This document shows positions 1-41,448 of a stretch of 64,000 nt of DNA, one piece after another. Location: positions 17,256,165 to 17,320,164 of the forward strand of contig CM022678.1 of the NCBI GenBank assembly GCA_012295275.1, written 5' to 3'. Within the stretch, counting starts at the first letter, position 1. Every line of letters starts with the position of its first letter. The notes below the pieces were generated by a model. The model saw nothing but the letters and a program-made list of their open reading frames with translations, made no database searches and was not told the origin of the DNA. The DNA is from Chrysomallon squamiferum. Lineage: Eukaryota > Mollusca > Gastropoda > Neomphalida > Peltospiridae. The position numbers and the translations under genes are program-made.

Positions 1-161
1 CTATCACAGTAACAGAAATAGCGAAATATATTGCAGATATAACTGTAATTAAAATCTTTATTTATATACAATCATCATTAGGTTGTTGTTGTTGTTGTTA
101 TTATTTTCTTTATGTTTTTGACGAGGGTTTGTTTCTTTTTAAGATTTATTTTTCATTACAG

Positions 162-239
162 ATCCAGTACAATTTTATTCATCAACTTCTGCTAGAATGG
201 GTTTTATCATTCAACGTCATTTCAGAGTCAGTGATGTAA
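162..239 (+). CDS. G0: last exon of a receptor PTP gene (partial)
   Basis: Only the 3' terminal coding exon of gene G0 is inside the window. It follows a good acceptor (tttcattacag) and reads IQYNFIHQLLLEW, then VLSFNVISESVM and a stop. This is the C-terminal helix of a PTP domain, including the Q-loop QY and the usual FIH.LLLE ending. It matches the last exon of G3 (39110-39187) almost perfectly, and those of G1 and G4 closely. The upstream exons lie before the window. The stop codon overlaps a donor-like gat|gtaagag. Confidence 0.85.
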   Translation: MQYNFIHQLLLEWVLSFNVISESVM

Positions 240-833
240 GAGAAACTGACAGCAAACAGAAAATAAAAAATATAAAATGAACAAATACAAAATTAATTGA
301 TAGTCTGAATTCTTCTTCTTTTTAAGAAGCTGAATATTTTCCTAATCCAAATGTCAGGAAATACAAAGGAGAAAGTATCTTCATTGGAAAGAAACAGAAA
401 TTAATAGAAGTACATTGCATGTATTTGAACACAGAAAGAAAGGAAACAATTTTTTGCTAAATGTCTGAATTTAGTGATATTTGAAACTCTTTTGATGAGA
501 AATAGAAAAGAAAGGCCATTGTTAACTGAGAGAAGTTTTAAAACATTTTAGTGACACATATTTTTAACTTATCAATTTTAATATCAGTTGAAGTATATGA
601 AGTTGGATAAAATGTTAAAAATATACTTAGAAGTGTTGTATTTCTAGACAGGAATGAAAAAGAAGGACAAATTATTTTCCTGCTTGACATAGTGCAAAAC
701 GGAGAAGAGATCGCAAAAAGCTGAATATCTGGCGTGTCTAATAATATCTGAAACAAGACTACTACTGTTCGTTGTATGCTGTATAATTATAAACAAGATT
801 TTCATATAGTAATACTCTAGTTAGAAATATATT
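240..833 (+). other. G0 3' tail with a conserved open stretch (326-460)
   Basis: This is sequence after the G0 stop and is conserved in the G1, G3 and G4 tails. A 45-codon open stretch at 326-460 starts EAEYFPNPNVRKYKGESIF. The same protein-like string occurs after the stop in G1 and G3, and is fused in frame to the PTP exon in G4. It may be a lost C-terminal extension or an alternative last exon, since a pyrimidine-rich acceptor-like tttttaag precedes it. A polyA-type aataaa lies near 260. Confidence 0.4.
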
Positions 834-1335
834 TCAGTTAGTTTCATCATACTGTACAGATTTTCACATTTTGTTAGTTTCATCACAAGGAAGAATCGTT
901 TCGTTATTTTTGTTAGATTTATCACAGTGAAGAGATGTTTTATTATTGTTGTTTGCTTGATCACAATTTAGGATTACCTCCTTATTTATCTTAGTTTAAT
1001 CAGAATTCAGAATTGTTTCAATATTGTTGTTAGTTTCATCACAATGTAGATTTGTTTCATTATGTTTTTTAGTTTCATGACAAGATAGATCTGTTTCATT
1101 ATTTTTGTTAGTTTCATAACAAGATAGATTTGTTTCCTTATTTTTGTAAGTTTCATGACAAAAGATTTGTTTCATTATTTTTGTTCGTTTTATCATGCAG
1201 AGTTATTTTATTATTGTTATTACTTTTATCACAATGTACTGTTGTTTCATTAGATTCCTTTGTTTCATCTCCATGCAGATTTATTTCATAATTCTAGTTA
1301 GTTTCATCATAATGTAGAGTTGTTCCACTTTTATT
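834..1335. repeat. 39-bp minisatellite in the G0 tail
   Basis: Imperfect tandem units contain tttcatcacaatgtaga followed by a T-rich half. Unit starts at 1034, 1073, 1112 and 1151 are exactly 39 bp apart. Because 39 is a multiple of three, the minus strand has a 13-residue repeat that looks like an ORF. The same minisatellite occurs in the tails of G2 (about 23735-24110) and G3 (about 39765-40262). Confidence 0.8.
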
Positions 1336-1837
1336 TGTAAATATCTGCAACTGATAATACGAGACATTTAAATGTTGTAAGAAGCAGAAGTGAATTAATG
1401 TTTATATTAAGGTCATACGGAAGTTACGAAAGGAAAATATTTACATTTTGTTTTAACAATGAATAATATTTGTAACTATAGGTAATACTGAGTTTATGTG
1501 CCTGGGCGTGCTCCTGCTTCATGTATTGTTTTAAGACATTTCAAAACAGTTTTTATTTTCTTCTCTTTTATACTAGTAATACTAATAACAGTTTGAGTTG
1601 TGTGGTTGGGATACTGAAAACAATAATAATAACATTAACAACAGCTGTTATAATAAAAGCTTTAAAATCAAATAAGTCTCCTTATCATATTCTTCCTTTT
1701 TCATAGACTGTAGTCTGTCATATAGAGATGTATGCAAGTGTAAGTTTAGCTCTCTCTCGTTATCTCAGTCTGTCTCTCTTCCTCTCTCTGTCTTTGTCTG
1801 TGTATGTGTTTGTTCATGTGTATATATGTTTTATGTA

Positions 1838-1901
<64 letters not shown>

Positions 1902-2329
1902 TATGTTTTCATATGTTTGTGTGTGTGTATGCATGCAGAATGTTTAGCATTGCATCAGCAGAGAAGAGTGCAGTGGAATTACTTCCTTACTGAGAGGATA
2001 ACAAAGAAAATTAATACGGTAAGAACACATGATCCCCAGACATTGTACTTAGCAAAAAATCTTAAAATACAGAGAAATAGATACATGTTTTACTTTACTT
2101 TAATTTCATGTCTTTAATTTAATTTGTATTTATTTCATTTGCATTTATTTCTTTTTCTTTTAAATCCGGTAGTTAATTTCAGTTCGTTTGATTTGATTTA
2201 TAACTGTTAATTTATTTTATATTGGTTAATTAAATTAAATTTATTAAATGTAATGAATTATTCTGATTTCTAAGTATACTTGTAAAAATTATTCATTTAA
2301 AGAAACTAACAGTTAATAAAATAAATTAG
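1336..2329. other. Intergenic tail, AT-rich, no gene seen
   Basis: Contains a block around 1615-1730 (ataacattaacaacagctg...) that recurs at about 16404, 24480, 40556 and 54325, so it belongs to the common 3' tail of every gene unit. It is followed by a TC-rich stretch (1750-1800), a (TA)n run at 1848-1898 and plain AT-rich sequence. No coding evidence beyond low-complexity ORFs. Confidence 0.6.
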
Positions 2330-2640
2330 ATTAAATAATAATATACTTGTCTGAAGTGATAATATGAGTCGCATGAGTATTGTTTGTCCTCTCCACCCAA
2401 CAATGCCGGACACACAGCGATAGGTAGGCGAACATTTTCAACTTGGTTAGTCGGTGTCCTCCCACCTAGCGAAAAACCTAAACAAATCAGTCTATTACAA
2501 CAACACTGGGTTTTGGTTAGGTGGGAGTTGGGTGGTGTGGGATTATCATTGGCCAGTCTCATATGTACACACTCATCAACATCACTATCAGAGTACTGCT
2601 ATCTACTGAGCTATATTCACACAATATAAAAACGGACCAT
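2330..2640. repeat. Intergenic repeat shared by all gene tails
   Basis: A block containing ctctccacccaacaatgc and acttggttagtcggt is repeated at about 16990-17215, 25255-25480 and 55370-55600, and inverted at about 62990-63200. The reverse strand has tagctcagacagtgg in some copies and ggttcgcctacc in others. These recall tRNA-type A and B boxes, so a decayed tRNA-derived SINE is possible, but the box spacing (about 90 bp) is too long to be confident. Confidence 0.45.
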
Positions 2641-2861
2641 ACAACTTATTTATATCAAAACATTTGTAAATAAATTAGAAATATCTAAAAAAAAAAAGAA
2701 ATAGGAAAAACAAAAGAAAGGAAATATGAAATATTTAGTTGTTTCTTATGAATGTTGCTGCTTTGCTGGAGATATTAACATAGTTATAGCTGTCAGTTAT
2801 TGCTAGAACAAATTCTGTCTACGGCTGTTTAAATAGTTTACGGTTTTCATTCACGCGGGCG

Positions 2862-2898
<37 letters not shown>

Positions 2899-3120
2899 AA
2901 ACAAATAATACCACAAATAAACAAATAAAAGTAAGGAAATGTAGATGAATACACGTTGTTTTCTTCTAAAATACAATTTCCTTCATGTGTGTTTGTGTGT
3001 GTGCGTAAATGTATGCATGTATATATGATTGCATATTTCAGTGAATGTATGTATGTATGTGTTTGTGTATACATACAAACGTACCTAGATATATACATAT
3101 GTATGTATGTATGAGCGTGC

Positions 3121-3179
<59 letters not shown>

Positions 3180-3267
3180 CATACACACACCCACGCACAC
3201 ATAGGCGTATATATGTAATCATGTATGAATCAGTGTATGTACTTTCTACGTACGAACAAAGGAAATA
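2641..3267. repeat. Microsatellite-rich intergenic segment
   Basis: Contains (CA)n at 2863-2895 and (GT)n(AT)n at about 3118-3175, both with low-complexity ORFs only. The last bases (aaaggaaata) are the left half of the insertion site of the Tigger element. Confidence 0.7.
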
Positions 3268-4007
3268 CAGTCGTACCTCGACTTACGAGGGCCCCAACTT
3301 ACGCGTTTCCCGATATAGGAGCTGTTGGTTGGTCGATTTCTTTCTTTGAGTTGGAAGCCAAAATTCGATTTACGAACAAGCTTTAGAAACGCCGCCGTTA
3401 GTTGGCATAACGAACAACACAACATCCGGCCAGCATCCCGTGTCTCACTCGTTTACGTCACGTGGTTACCTGACCGTGGAAGCATCTCTGTTGCGCTGTG
3501 TTCGCGTTTTGTAAAGTATTTTGCTAAATTTCTGTTTCCTGACCATGGATCGTAAGAAAGTGAGTGCAAAGGACAGTGCTGAGAAGAAGAAGCGGATGAT
3601 GTCCATTGAATTAAAGCATGAAATCATAGAGAAATATGAGCGAGGTGTGCATGTAGTCGATTTCGACAGGCAGTAGTAACGTAGTACCATACTAAAGCAG
3701 AAGGAGTCGATAAAGACTGTAAGTCCAGCCAAATCTGTTAAAATAATTTGACTGATGTCTAAGGTAAATACACTTTACAAAAACGAATTGATTTATTTAC
3801 ATTCTCTTTTATTTTATGCAATATTTGTCATTTAAATATACATGAATTAAAAACAGTTACGAAAATATTGGGATGGTTTTGTGGGGCTGGAACGGATTAA
3901 AGGTATTTTAATTAAATTCAGTTGGGAAAATGTATTAGATATACAAGCAAACTGAGTTACGAGCTCGGTCACGGAATGAATTAAACTCGTAAGTCAACGT
4001 ACCACTG
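3268..4007 (+). mobile_element. Tigger/pogo-type DNA transposon, internally deleted
   Basis: The element starts cagtcgtacctcgacttacg and ends with the imperfect inverted form acgtaccactg. It is flanked by TA on both sides (3266-3267 and 4008-4009), as expected for the pogo/Tc1-mariner superfamily. Inside, an ATG at 3545 opens a 43-residue frame starting MDRKKVSAKDSAEKKKRMMS and continuing with a helix-turn-helix-like IELKHEIIEKYERGV, typical of the CENP-B-type N terminus of Tigger transposases, and then stops. At about 740 bp it lacks the DDE domain and is non-autonomous. The empty site survives beside G5 (aaaggaaatatttcc near 56344). A second copy sits at 41449-42211. Confidence 0.8.
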
Positions 4008-4009
4008 TA

Positions 4010-4346
4010 TTTCCAGTGGCTAGGACATCTATTCTAAATATAGTCAAGCGTCAGTGTAAAATATGAGTAACATGTCTATTTTTGGAACTTACCTATTCCC
4101 GTGACCTACCAGGAAACAGAAACTGCAGATAGGCTATGAACGACACGACATTCTAGAGTTTTAGTGTGAAAATATCAGTATTTTGGGTTTTTTTTCTTCT
4201 TTTTTCTTCGTCTAAAGTATTTTACATGTTAAGATAGTGTGTTACGTGAAAAAGAACAGATACTGGAAACTCGAATAACTTTCTCGCTAACGAATTTACA
4301 AGAACATTGAGATACCCGATTCGTAATGACGGAAGTTGAATTAAAA
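4010..4346 (+). promoter_or_regulatory. Conserved 5' region of G1
   Basis: About 330 bp directly upstream of exon 1 are shared by all gene copies. Shared blocks are tctattctaaatatag, gacctaccaggaaac, gttaagatagtgtgttacg, gatactggaaactcgaataa and acgaatttacaagaacattg. Homology continues through the start codon. The block probably holds the promoter and 5' UTR. No convincing TATA box was identified. An in-frame upstream ATG at 4326 would add MTEVELK; it is absent from G2 and G3, so the ATG at 4347 was chosen. Confidence 0.6.
4113..4124 (+). promoter_or_regulatory. ISRE/IRF-type motif upstream of G1
   Basis: gaaacagaaact matches the IRF consensus GAAANNGAAACT and lies 234 bp before the G1 ATG. 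Equivalent sites stand in front of G2, G3 and G4. Confidence 0.5.
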
Positions 4347-15285
<10,939 letters not shown>

Positions 15286-16324
15286 CAGAAACTGATAGCA
15301 ATCCAGGAAGAGATAATTAAAAAAAACAAGAAATAAAAAATAAATTTTCAGTCTCAACTTGTGTTCTTTTTGCGGAGCTGAATATTTCCGTAATCCAGAT
15401 GTCAGGAATTATAAAGGAGAAAGTATCTTCACTGGAAAGATACAGAAAGTAGAAAAAGTACATTTCTTGTATTGGAATACATAAAGAAAACTAATTTGTT
15501 GCTGAATTTTTGAATTCAGAGATATTTGAAACTGTTGTGATGAGAATGAAAAATGCAAGGCGATTGTTAAGTGAGAGAAATTTCTTTTAGAAGACATTTC
15601 TTTAATTGAGATGTTTAAAGTGACTAATGTAAATAAACTAAAAAATAAACTAGGTCGGCCATTTCCATATTTGAAAAAAGGAGAAAGTCTAAAACATTTA
15701 TGTGACACATATTTTTAGCCTAAATAAAACTTGTTTTAATAATCAATTGTATAAAATGTACAAAAGATACTTAGAACTGAGAGAAATTTTTGACCATAAG
15801 AAAGAAGACATTTCTTTGATTAAGGTGGCAGCTTCTGTAATAGATAAAGTGACGAATGTAAACAAACTGAAAACTAATCTTCATGTTACTCTCAGCTGCA
15901 GTGGAATCGTGGGTAACATCTAGGATGGTCATTTCCATATTTGAAAAGAAGGAATTTTAGAAACACTTTATGACATTTATATTAAGTCTAAATGAAATAT
16001 GTTTAGTGATGAGTGAAATGTAGAAAGTGTATGTAAGAATTTATGTATACAGGAAGGCCATTTGGAAAGTGAGTAAGAAAAATATTTAAATTGTCTTTTT
16101 GCAGTGAATGCTATTTGTAACTATATTTAATTTTGAATTTATATTTCAGGGCATTTTCCTGACTCTGTCTTTTTGTGTGTCTTTTTTTTTTTTTATAGAG
16201 ATAAATATATTATTTAGTATCTTCTTTGTAAAGTATTTATCTGCTATTTGAAAATCTGATTTTAAAATCATGTACTGTTATAAAACATTTAAGAAATTGG
16301 GTTAGTTACTACTACTACTACTAG

Positions 16325-16357
<33 letters not shown>

Positions 16358-17639
16358 AAATAATAAAATAAGAAGAACAATTTGATAAGTGTGGTAGGAA
16401 AACTAAAAGCAATAATAATAACATTAACAACAATTGTTATAATAAAAATTATAAAATCAAATAAGTCTTCTTATTATTTTCTTTCTTTTTCATAGACAGG
16501 AGTCTGTCATATAGAGATGTAAGTAAAAGTAAGTTTATCTCTCTCAGACACTGTGCTGGTCAAAATATCTTAATATACAGAGAAATATATTCATGTTTTA
16601 CTTTAGTTTCATTTATTTAATTTAACTTATATTTATTTCATTTCCATTTATTTATTTTAATTTTAATTGAGTTATTTGATTTCAGTTCACTTGATTTCAT
16701 TTATTAATGTTATTTTATTTTATATTGCTTAATTAAATTAAATTTGTTAAATTTAATGAATTATTCTGATTTCTAAATACACCTGTACAAATTATTAATT
16801 TAAAATAACGCAAAAATATTTAATAAATGAAACAGAAAAAAAAAATATTTATAACATTGCAAAATAACTTAAATGAAATTTGTACATTTCTATTATATAT
16901 AAATATAACTGAATAGTTTTCCAGTTCACTAGCACAGAGAAAAATCCGGATTTTTAGTGTAAAAATATTGATTATTAAAATGAATTAGATTAAGGAATGA
17001 TATACTTGTATTAGATGAAAAAGAGGTTATATGGGTCTCATAAGTAAAGTTTGTCCTCTCCATCCAACAATACCGGATACATAGAGTTAGGTAGGCGAAC
17101 CTTTTCAACTCGGTTAGTCGGTTGCCTTATTTACGGTTATGTTCACGGACACTGGTTTAAACACTCACACTTATGTTGATTGTTTGAGCTATTACAGATA
17201 GAGATACCGGTAACATTTAAAACGGTGTGTTAAACTTCTTTTCATACATCAAAGTAATATTCTTTTCACTGAATCACTTTTGTAAATGAATATAAAAGAG
17301 TAAAATGAAGAAAAGAAAATGCAAAATTAAAATATTTAATATTTTGTTGTCTTAAGAGTTTTTCTGCATTGCTGTATGCCCGTAGGCCTATGTATGTATG
17401 TATGTATGTATGTGTATGTATGTGTGTGTATGTATGTATATATGCATGTATATATATATATATGTGTGTGTGTGTTCCTGCTTTGCTGTGTACGTGTAGG
17501 CCTATATATATATATATATATGAATATGTGTATATATGTGTGTGTATGCATGTCTGTCTGTATGTATGTATGCATAAATGTATGTCTGTATGTATGTATA
17601 AATCAGTGCGTATACATGCGTAGGTACGTGTAAATGAAG
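15286..17639. other. G1 3' tail and G1-G2 intergenic region
   Basis: After the stop an aataaa lies near 15332. At 15374 a protein-like frame reads GAEYFRNPDVRNYKGESIF, the homologue of the open stretches after G0 and G3. Further on are a (CTA)n run at 16307-16355, the common tail block at about 16404-16510, the shared intergenic repeat at about 16990-17215 and a TATG/TA-rich stretch at about 17390-17610. No independent gene seen. Confidence 0.6.
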
Positions 17640-17963
17640 TTTTTCCAGCGTAGTACGCCTCTATTATAAATATAGACACGCGTCACTGTAAAATACGAAA
17701 CAATATTTATTTTTAAATATGACGTGTCACCATGACCTACCAGGAAACCGAAACTGCAACTAGGACCGAAGCGATCATAAACGATAGGACATTCTAAATT
17801 CTTGGAAAATATAAGTATTTTTTGTTTCTTTCTTTTTCGTCTGAAGTAAGATAGTGTCTTACGCATAGATGAACAGATACTGGAAACTCGAATAACTTTC
17901 TCGCTCACGAATTTACAAGAACATTGAGATATCCGATTCGTAATCACGGAAGTTGAAATAAAA
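17640..17963 (+). promoter_or_regulatory. Conserved 5' region of G2
   Basis: Homologous to the 5' regions of G1, G3 and G4, and nearly identical to that of G3 (25720-26052). The upstream ATG found in G1 and G4 is ATC here. Confidence 0.6.
17744..17755 (+). promoter_or_regulatory. ISRE/IRF-type motif upstream of G2
   Basis: gaaaccgaaact fits GAAANNGAAACT and lies 220 bp before the G2 ATG. Confidence 0.5.
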
Positions 17964-23667
<5,704 letters not shown>

Positions 23668-24607
23668 ATGACTGCATGATATTAAGTCATAAAAGACGAG
23701 GCTGATGAATGAAAATTCTGATTGCTTTTGTTTGTTTCATTAGAATGTGGAGGTTTTCGTTATTTTTGTTTCTTTTTGCAATATTTGTTTGTTTCATTAC
23801 TTTGTGTTTGTTTCATTACAATGTGGGGGTTTTCGTTATTTTTGTTGGTTTCATCACAATGTAGAGTTTTTCATTATGTTTGTTAGGTTCATGACAATGT
23901 ATAGTTCTTTCATTATGTTTGTTAGTTTCATCACAATATAGATGAATGAAAATTCTGATTACTTTTGTTTGTTTCATTACAATGTGGGGTTGTTTCGTTA
24001 TTTTTGTTCGTTTCATCACAATGTAGAGAATTTCATTATGTTTGTTAGTTTCATCACAATGTAGAGTTCTTTCATTATGTTTGTTAGTTTCAGTAGAATA
24101 TAGAGTTGTTTTTCAATAAAGCAGAACTGAATTTATGTTAATCTTCAGGCCGCTTGGAAATTGAGAAATGTTTTACACTGAATGATATTTGTAACCCTCT
24201 GTAGTTTTGAGTGTATGAACCTAGGTGTCGCCTGCTTGTGTATGTTTATGTGCGTGTGTGATACAGCGTTGTGCTGTTTCTATTTACATATGTATTTTAT
24301 TTAGTTTCTACTTTGGGAAATATTTACCTGGTAATAGAACTTCTTTGAATCTGAATTTATAAACATATATTGAGATGAAACATTGAAATAACTTTTTTTG
24401 TTATAAAGTGATAATAATAATAATATTATTAATAATAAAATTTTGAATAGTGTAGTTTCGATACTAACAACATGCTAGTAATGACATTAACAACAGCTGT
24501 TGTAATAAAAATACACACAATAAAATCAAATAAGTCGTCTTATCATTATCTTCCTTTTTCGTAGACATGAGTCTGTCATACAGAAATGTGTGCAAAAGAA
24601 AGATTAC

Positions 24608-24700
<93 letters not shown>

Positions 24701-25719
24701 GTTTTCTTTTATTTCTTTATTTGCGTCCGTTTACGTGTTTATATATTTGTGTCAGTGTGTCTTTATGTGTTTGTCTATCTTCATCTGTGTGTTTGTCTGT
24801 GTGCGTACGTGTGCATGCAGAATTGTTAACATTGCTTCAGTAGAGAAGAGTCCAGTGAAATTATTTCCTTACCGAGCAGATAGCACAAGAAATGAATATA
24901 GTAGAAACAGCTGATACCTAGACATTGTACTGATCAAATCATTTTAATATACAGAGACAGATAAACATGTTTTATTTTAGTTTAATTTCATCTTTTTTTT
25001 AAATTTAATTCATATTTATTTCATTTACATTTATTTCATTTACATTTATTTCTATTTATTTTAATTCAATTTTTAATTTGATTTCATTACAGGTCATTTA
25101 TTAATCCAAAATAACTTAAATGCGATTTATGCATTTCTATTATATATCAATATAATTTAATTGTTTCTCAACGGTAGAGAAATATCTGTATTTTTATGCA
25201 AAAATATTGAGGTAATATTTTTAATAATTAAATTAAATTAGATTTAGGAATAATATACTTGTCTTAGGTGATAAAGAGGTTGTATGAGTTGCAAAAGTTG
25301 CAAAAGTTTAGTTTGTTCTCTCCACCTAATAATGCTCGATACATAGCGATAGGTAGAGGAAGATTTGAACTGAGTCGGAATCCTTATTTACTGTTATGTA
25401 CATCGACAGCTGGTTTAAACACTCACATTTATGTTCACTGTTTGAGCTATCAGAGGAACAACTAATACGTGGTGCATTTAAAAAGACATGTTTTACTTCT
25501 TTTCTTACATCAAAGTGATTTTTGTTCTCACTCTATCACGTTTGTAAATAAATTAAAAATAGTAAAACAAAAAAACAACAACAAAAAAATGGAAACTAGT
25601 AAACTTTTTGTTCTGTCATAACGAGTGTTCGTGCCTTGCTGTGTGTATGCATATATGTATGTGTGTTTGTATGTATCAATGAGTGCATATACATGCGTAG
25701 GTACGTACAAATCAAGTAT
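23668..25719. other. G2 3' tail after PTP deletion; intergenic
   Basis: Exon 6 homology ends near 23715 and the sequence switches to the 39-bp tail minisatellite (about 23735-24110). An aataaa at 24115-24120 could end the transcript. Then come (TCTG)n(TC)n at about 24605-24690, the common tail block near 24480-24560 and the shared intergenic repeat at about 25255-25480. No PTP exon and no other gene was found. Confidence 0.65.
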
Positions 25720-26052
25720 TTCCAGCGTAGTACGCCGCTATTATAAATATAGACACGCGTCACTGCAAAATACGAAACAATATTTATTTTTAAATATGAC
25801 CTGTCACCATGACCTACCAGGAAACCGAAACTGCAAGTAGGACCGAAGCGATCATAAACGACAGGACATTCTAAATTCTTGAAAAATATAAGTATTTTTT
25901 GTTTCTTTCTTTTTCGTCCAAAGTATTTAACGTGTTAAGATAGTGTGTCACGTATAGAAGAACAGATACTGGAAACTCGAATAACTTTCTCGCTCACGAA
26001 TTTACAAGAACATTGAGATACCCGATTCGTAATCACGGAAGCTGAATTTAAA
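25720..26052 (+). promoter_or_regulatory. Conserved 5' region of G3
   Basis: Nearly identical to the G2 5' region (same blocks up to the ATG), pointing to a recent G2/G3 duplication on this side. Confidence 0.6.
25821..25832 (+). promoter_or_regulatory. ISRE/IRF-type motif upstream of G3
   Basis: gaaaccgaaact lies 232 bp before the G3 ATG. Confidence 0.5.
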
Positions 26053-39187
<13,135 letters not shown>

Positions 39188-41110
39188 GAGAAACTGACAG
39201 GAAACAGAAAATAAAAAATATAAAATGAACAAATACAAAATTAACTGATAGACTGAATTCTTCTTCTTTTTAAGAAGCTGAATATTTTCCTAATCCAAAT
39301 GTCAGTAAATATAAAGGAGAAAGTATCTTCATTGGAAAGAAACAGAAATTAATAGAAGTACATTGCATGTATTTGAACACAGAAAGAAAGGAAACAATTT
39401 TTGCAAAATGTCTGAATTTAGTGATATTTGAAACCCTTTTGATGAGAAATAGAAAAGAAAGGCCATTGTTAACTGAGAGAAGTTTTAAAACATTTTAGTG
39501 ACACATATTTTTAACTTATCAATTTTAATATCAGTTGAAGTATACGGAGTAGCTGTATAAAATGTTAAAAATATACTTAGAAGTGTTGTATTTCTAGAGA
39601 ATTATTGTCCTGCTTGACATAGTGCAAAACGGAGAAGAGATCGCAAAAAGCTGAATATCTGGCGTGTCTAATAATATCTGAAACAAGACTACTAGTGTTC
39701 GTTGTATGCTGTATAATTATAAACAAGATTTTCATATAGAAATAGTCTAGTTAGAAATATATTTCAGTTAGTTTCATCACACTGTACAGTTTTTCACATT
39801 TTGTTAGTTTCATCATCAATGAAGAATCGTTTCGTTATTTTTGTTAGATTTATCACAGTGAAGAGATGTTTTATTATTGTTGTTTGCTTGATCACAATTT
39901 AGGAATACCTCCTTATTTATCTTAGTTTCATCAGAATTCAGAATTGTTTCAATATTGTTGTTAGTTTCATCACAATGTAGAATTGTTTCATTATGTTTTT
40001 TAGTTTCATGACAAGATAGATCTGTTTCGTTATTTTTCTTAGTTTCATAACAAGATACATTTGTTTCCTTATTTTTGTAAGTTTCATGACAACAGATCTG
40101 TTTCATTATTTTTGTTCGTTTTATCATGCAGAGTTATTTTATTATTGTTATTAGTTTTATCACAATGTACTGTTGTTTCATTAGATTCCTTTGTTTCATC
40201 TCCATGCAGAGTTATTTCATAATTCTAGTTAATTTGATCATAATGTAGAGTTGTTCCACTTTTATTTGTAAATATCTGCAACTGATAATACTAGACGTTT
40301 AAATGTTGTAAAGAACAGAAGTGAATTAATGTTTATATTAAGGTCAAACGGAAGTTACGAAAGTAAAATATTTACATTTTGTTTTAAGAATGAATAATAT
40401 TTGTAACTATATGTAATACTGAATTTATGTGCCTGGGCGGGCTCCTGCTTCATGTATTGTTTTAAGACATTTCAAAACAGTTTTTATTTTCTTCTGTTTT
40501 ATAATAGTAATACTAATAACAGTTTGAGTTGTGTGGTTGGGATACTGAAAACAATAATAATAACATTAACAACAGTTGTTATAATAAAAGCTTTAAAATC
40601 AAATAAGTCTCCTTATCATATATTTCCTTTTTCATAGACAGTAGTCTGTCATATAGAGATGTATGCAAGTGTAAGTTTAGCTCTCTCTCTTTATCTCAGT
40701 CTGTCTCTCTTCCTCTCTCTGTCTTTGTCTGTGTATGCGTTTGTTCGTGTGTATATATGTTGCATATATGTGTGTGTGTTTGTATGTATATATATGAGTA
40801 TGTTTTCACATGTGTGTGAGTGTGTGCATGCAGAATGTTTAGCATTGCATCAGCAGAGAAGAGTCCACTGGAATTACTTCCTTACTGAGCAGATAACAAA
40901 GAAAATTAATATAGTAAAAACACATGGTCCCCAGACATTGTACTGATCAAGTAATCTTTTCATTCACGCGGACGGACACACACACACGCACACACCCACA
41001 CACAAAACTGACACACAACAATAATAGCCACAAAAAAGTAAATGTAAGAAAAAGTAAGTATTTATGTATGTATGTATGTATATATTTATATATATATATA
41101 TATATATTTT

Positions 41111-41189
<79 letters not shown>

Positions 41190-41277
41190 GTATATATACA
41201 TATATTTATATATGTACATATTTAGATATGTATATATATATATATGTATATATATAAAGTATGTATATATTTACGTA

Positions 41278-41326
<49 letters not shown>

Positions 41327-41332
41327 ATATAT

Positions 41333-41368
<36 letters not shown>

Positions 41369-41448
41369 ACCCACACCCACATAGGCTTATGTACGTAATC
41401 ATGTATGAATCAGTGTATGTACTTTCCTACGTACGTACAAAGGAAATA
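39188..41448. other. G3 3' tail and G3-G4 intergenic region
   Basis: An aataaa lies at about 39210. An open stretch of 74 codons at 39274-39498 starts EAEYFPNPNVSKYKGESIF, the homologue of the G0 tail frame. The 39-bp minisatellite is at about 39765-40262, the common tail block near 40556-40650, and (TA)n/(CA)n at about 41085-41363. The minus-strand 13-residue repeat ORF at 39816-40127 is a by-product of the minisatellite. Confidence 0.6.

Larger units (their letters stand above)
1..2045. repeat. Left copy of a segmental duplication (G0 tail)
   Basis: This stretch is nearly identical to 38949-40945: the same last PTP exon, the same post-stop tail, the same 39-bp minisatellite and the same TC-rich block. 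Homology resumes at about 2844 with 40960 after roughly 0.8 kb that is present only on the left. It then runs through the Tigger element into exon 1 of the next gene. The end of gene G0 is therefore the paralogue of the end of G3, and G1 is the paralogue of G4. Offsets between paired exons are about 38.0-38.9 kb. Boundaries were placed by eye. Confidence 0.85.

Noticed and set aside
996-1196. Minus-strand ORF with a 13-residue HETxxxNETxLSC repeat (also 39816-40127 and 23816-24019)
   Set aside because: It is a by-product of the 39-bp minisatellite, whose unit length is a multiple of three. No start context, no splice sites and no non-repeat part; the frame is broken in the G2 copy.
2330-2640. 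tRNA gene or intact SINE from A-box and B-box like strings
   Set aside because: Box spacing is about 90 bp and no cloverleaf can be drawn; kept only as a shared repeat of unknown type.
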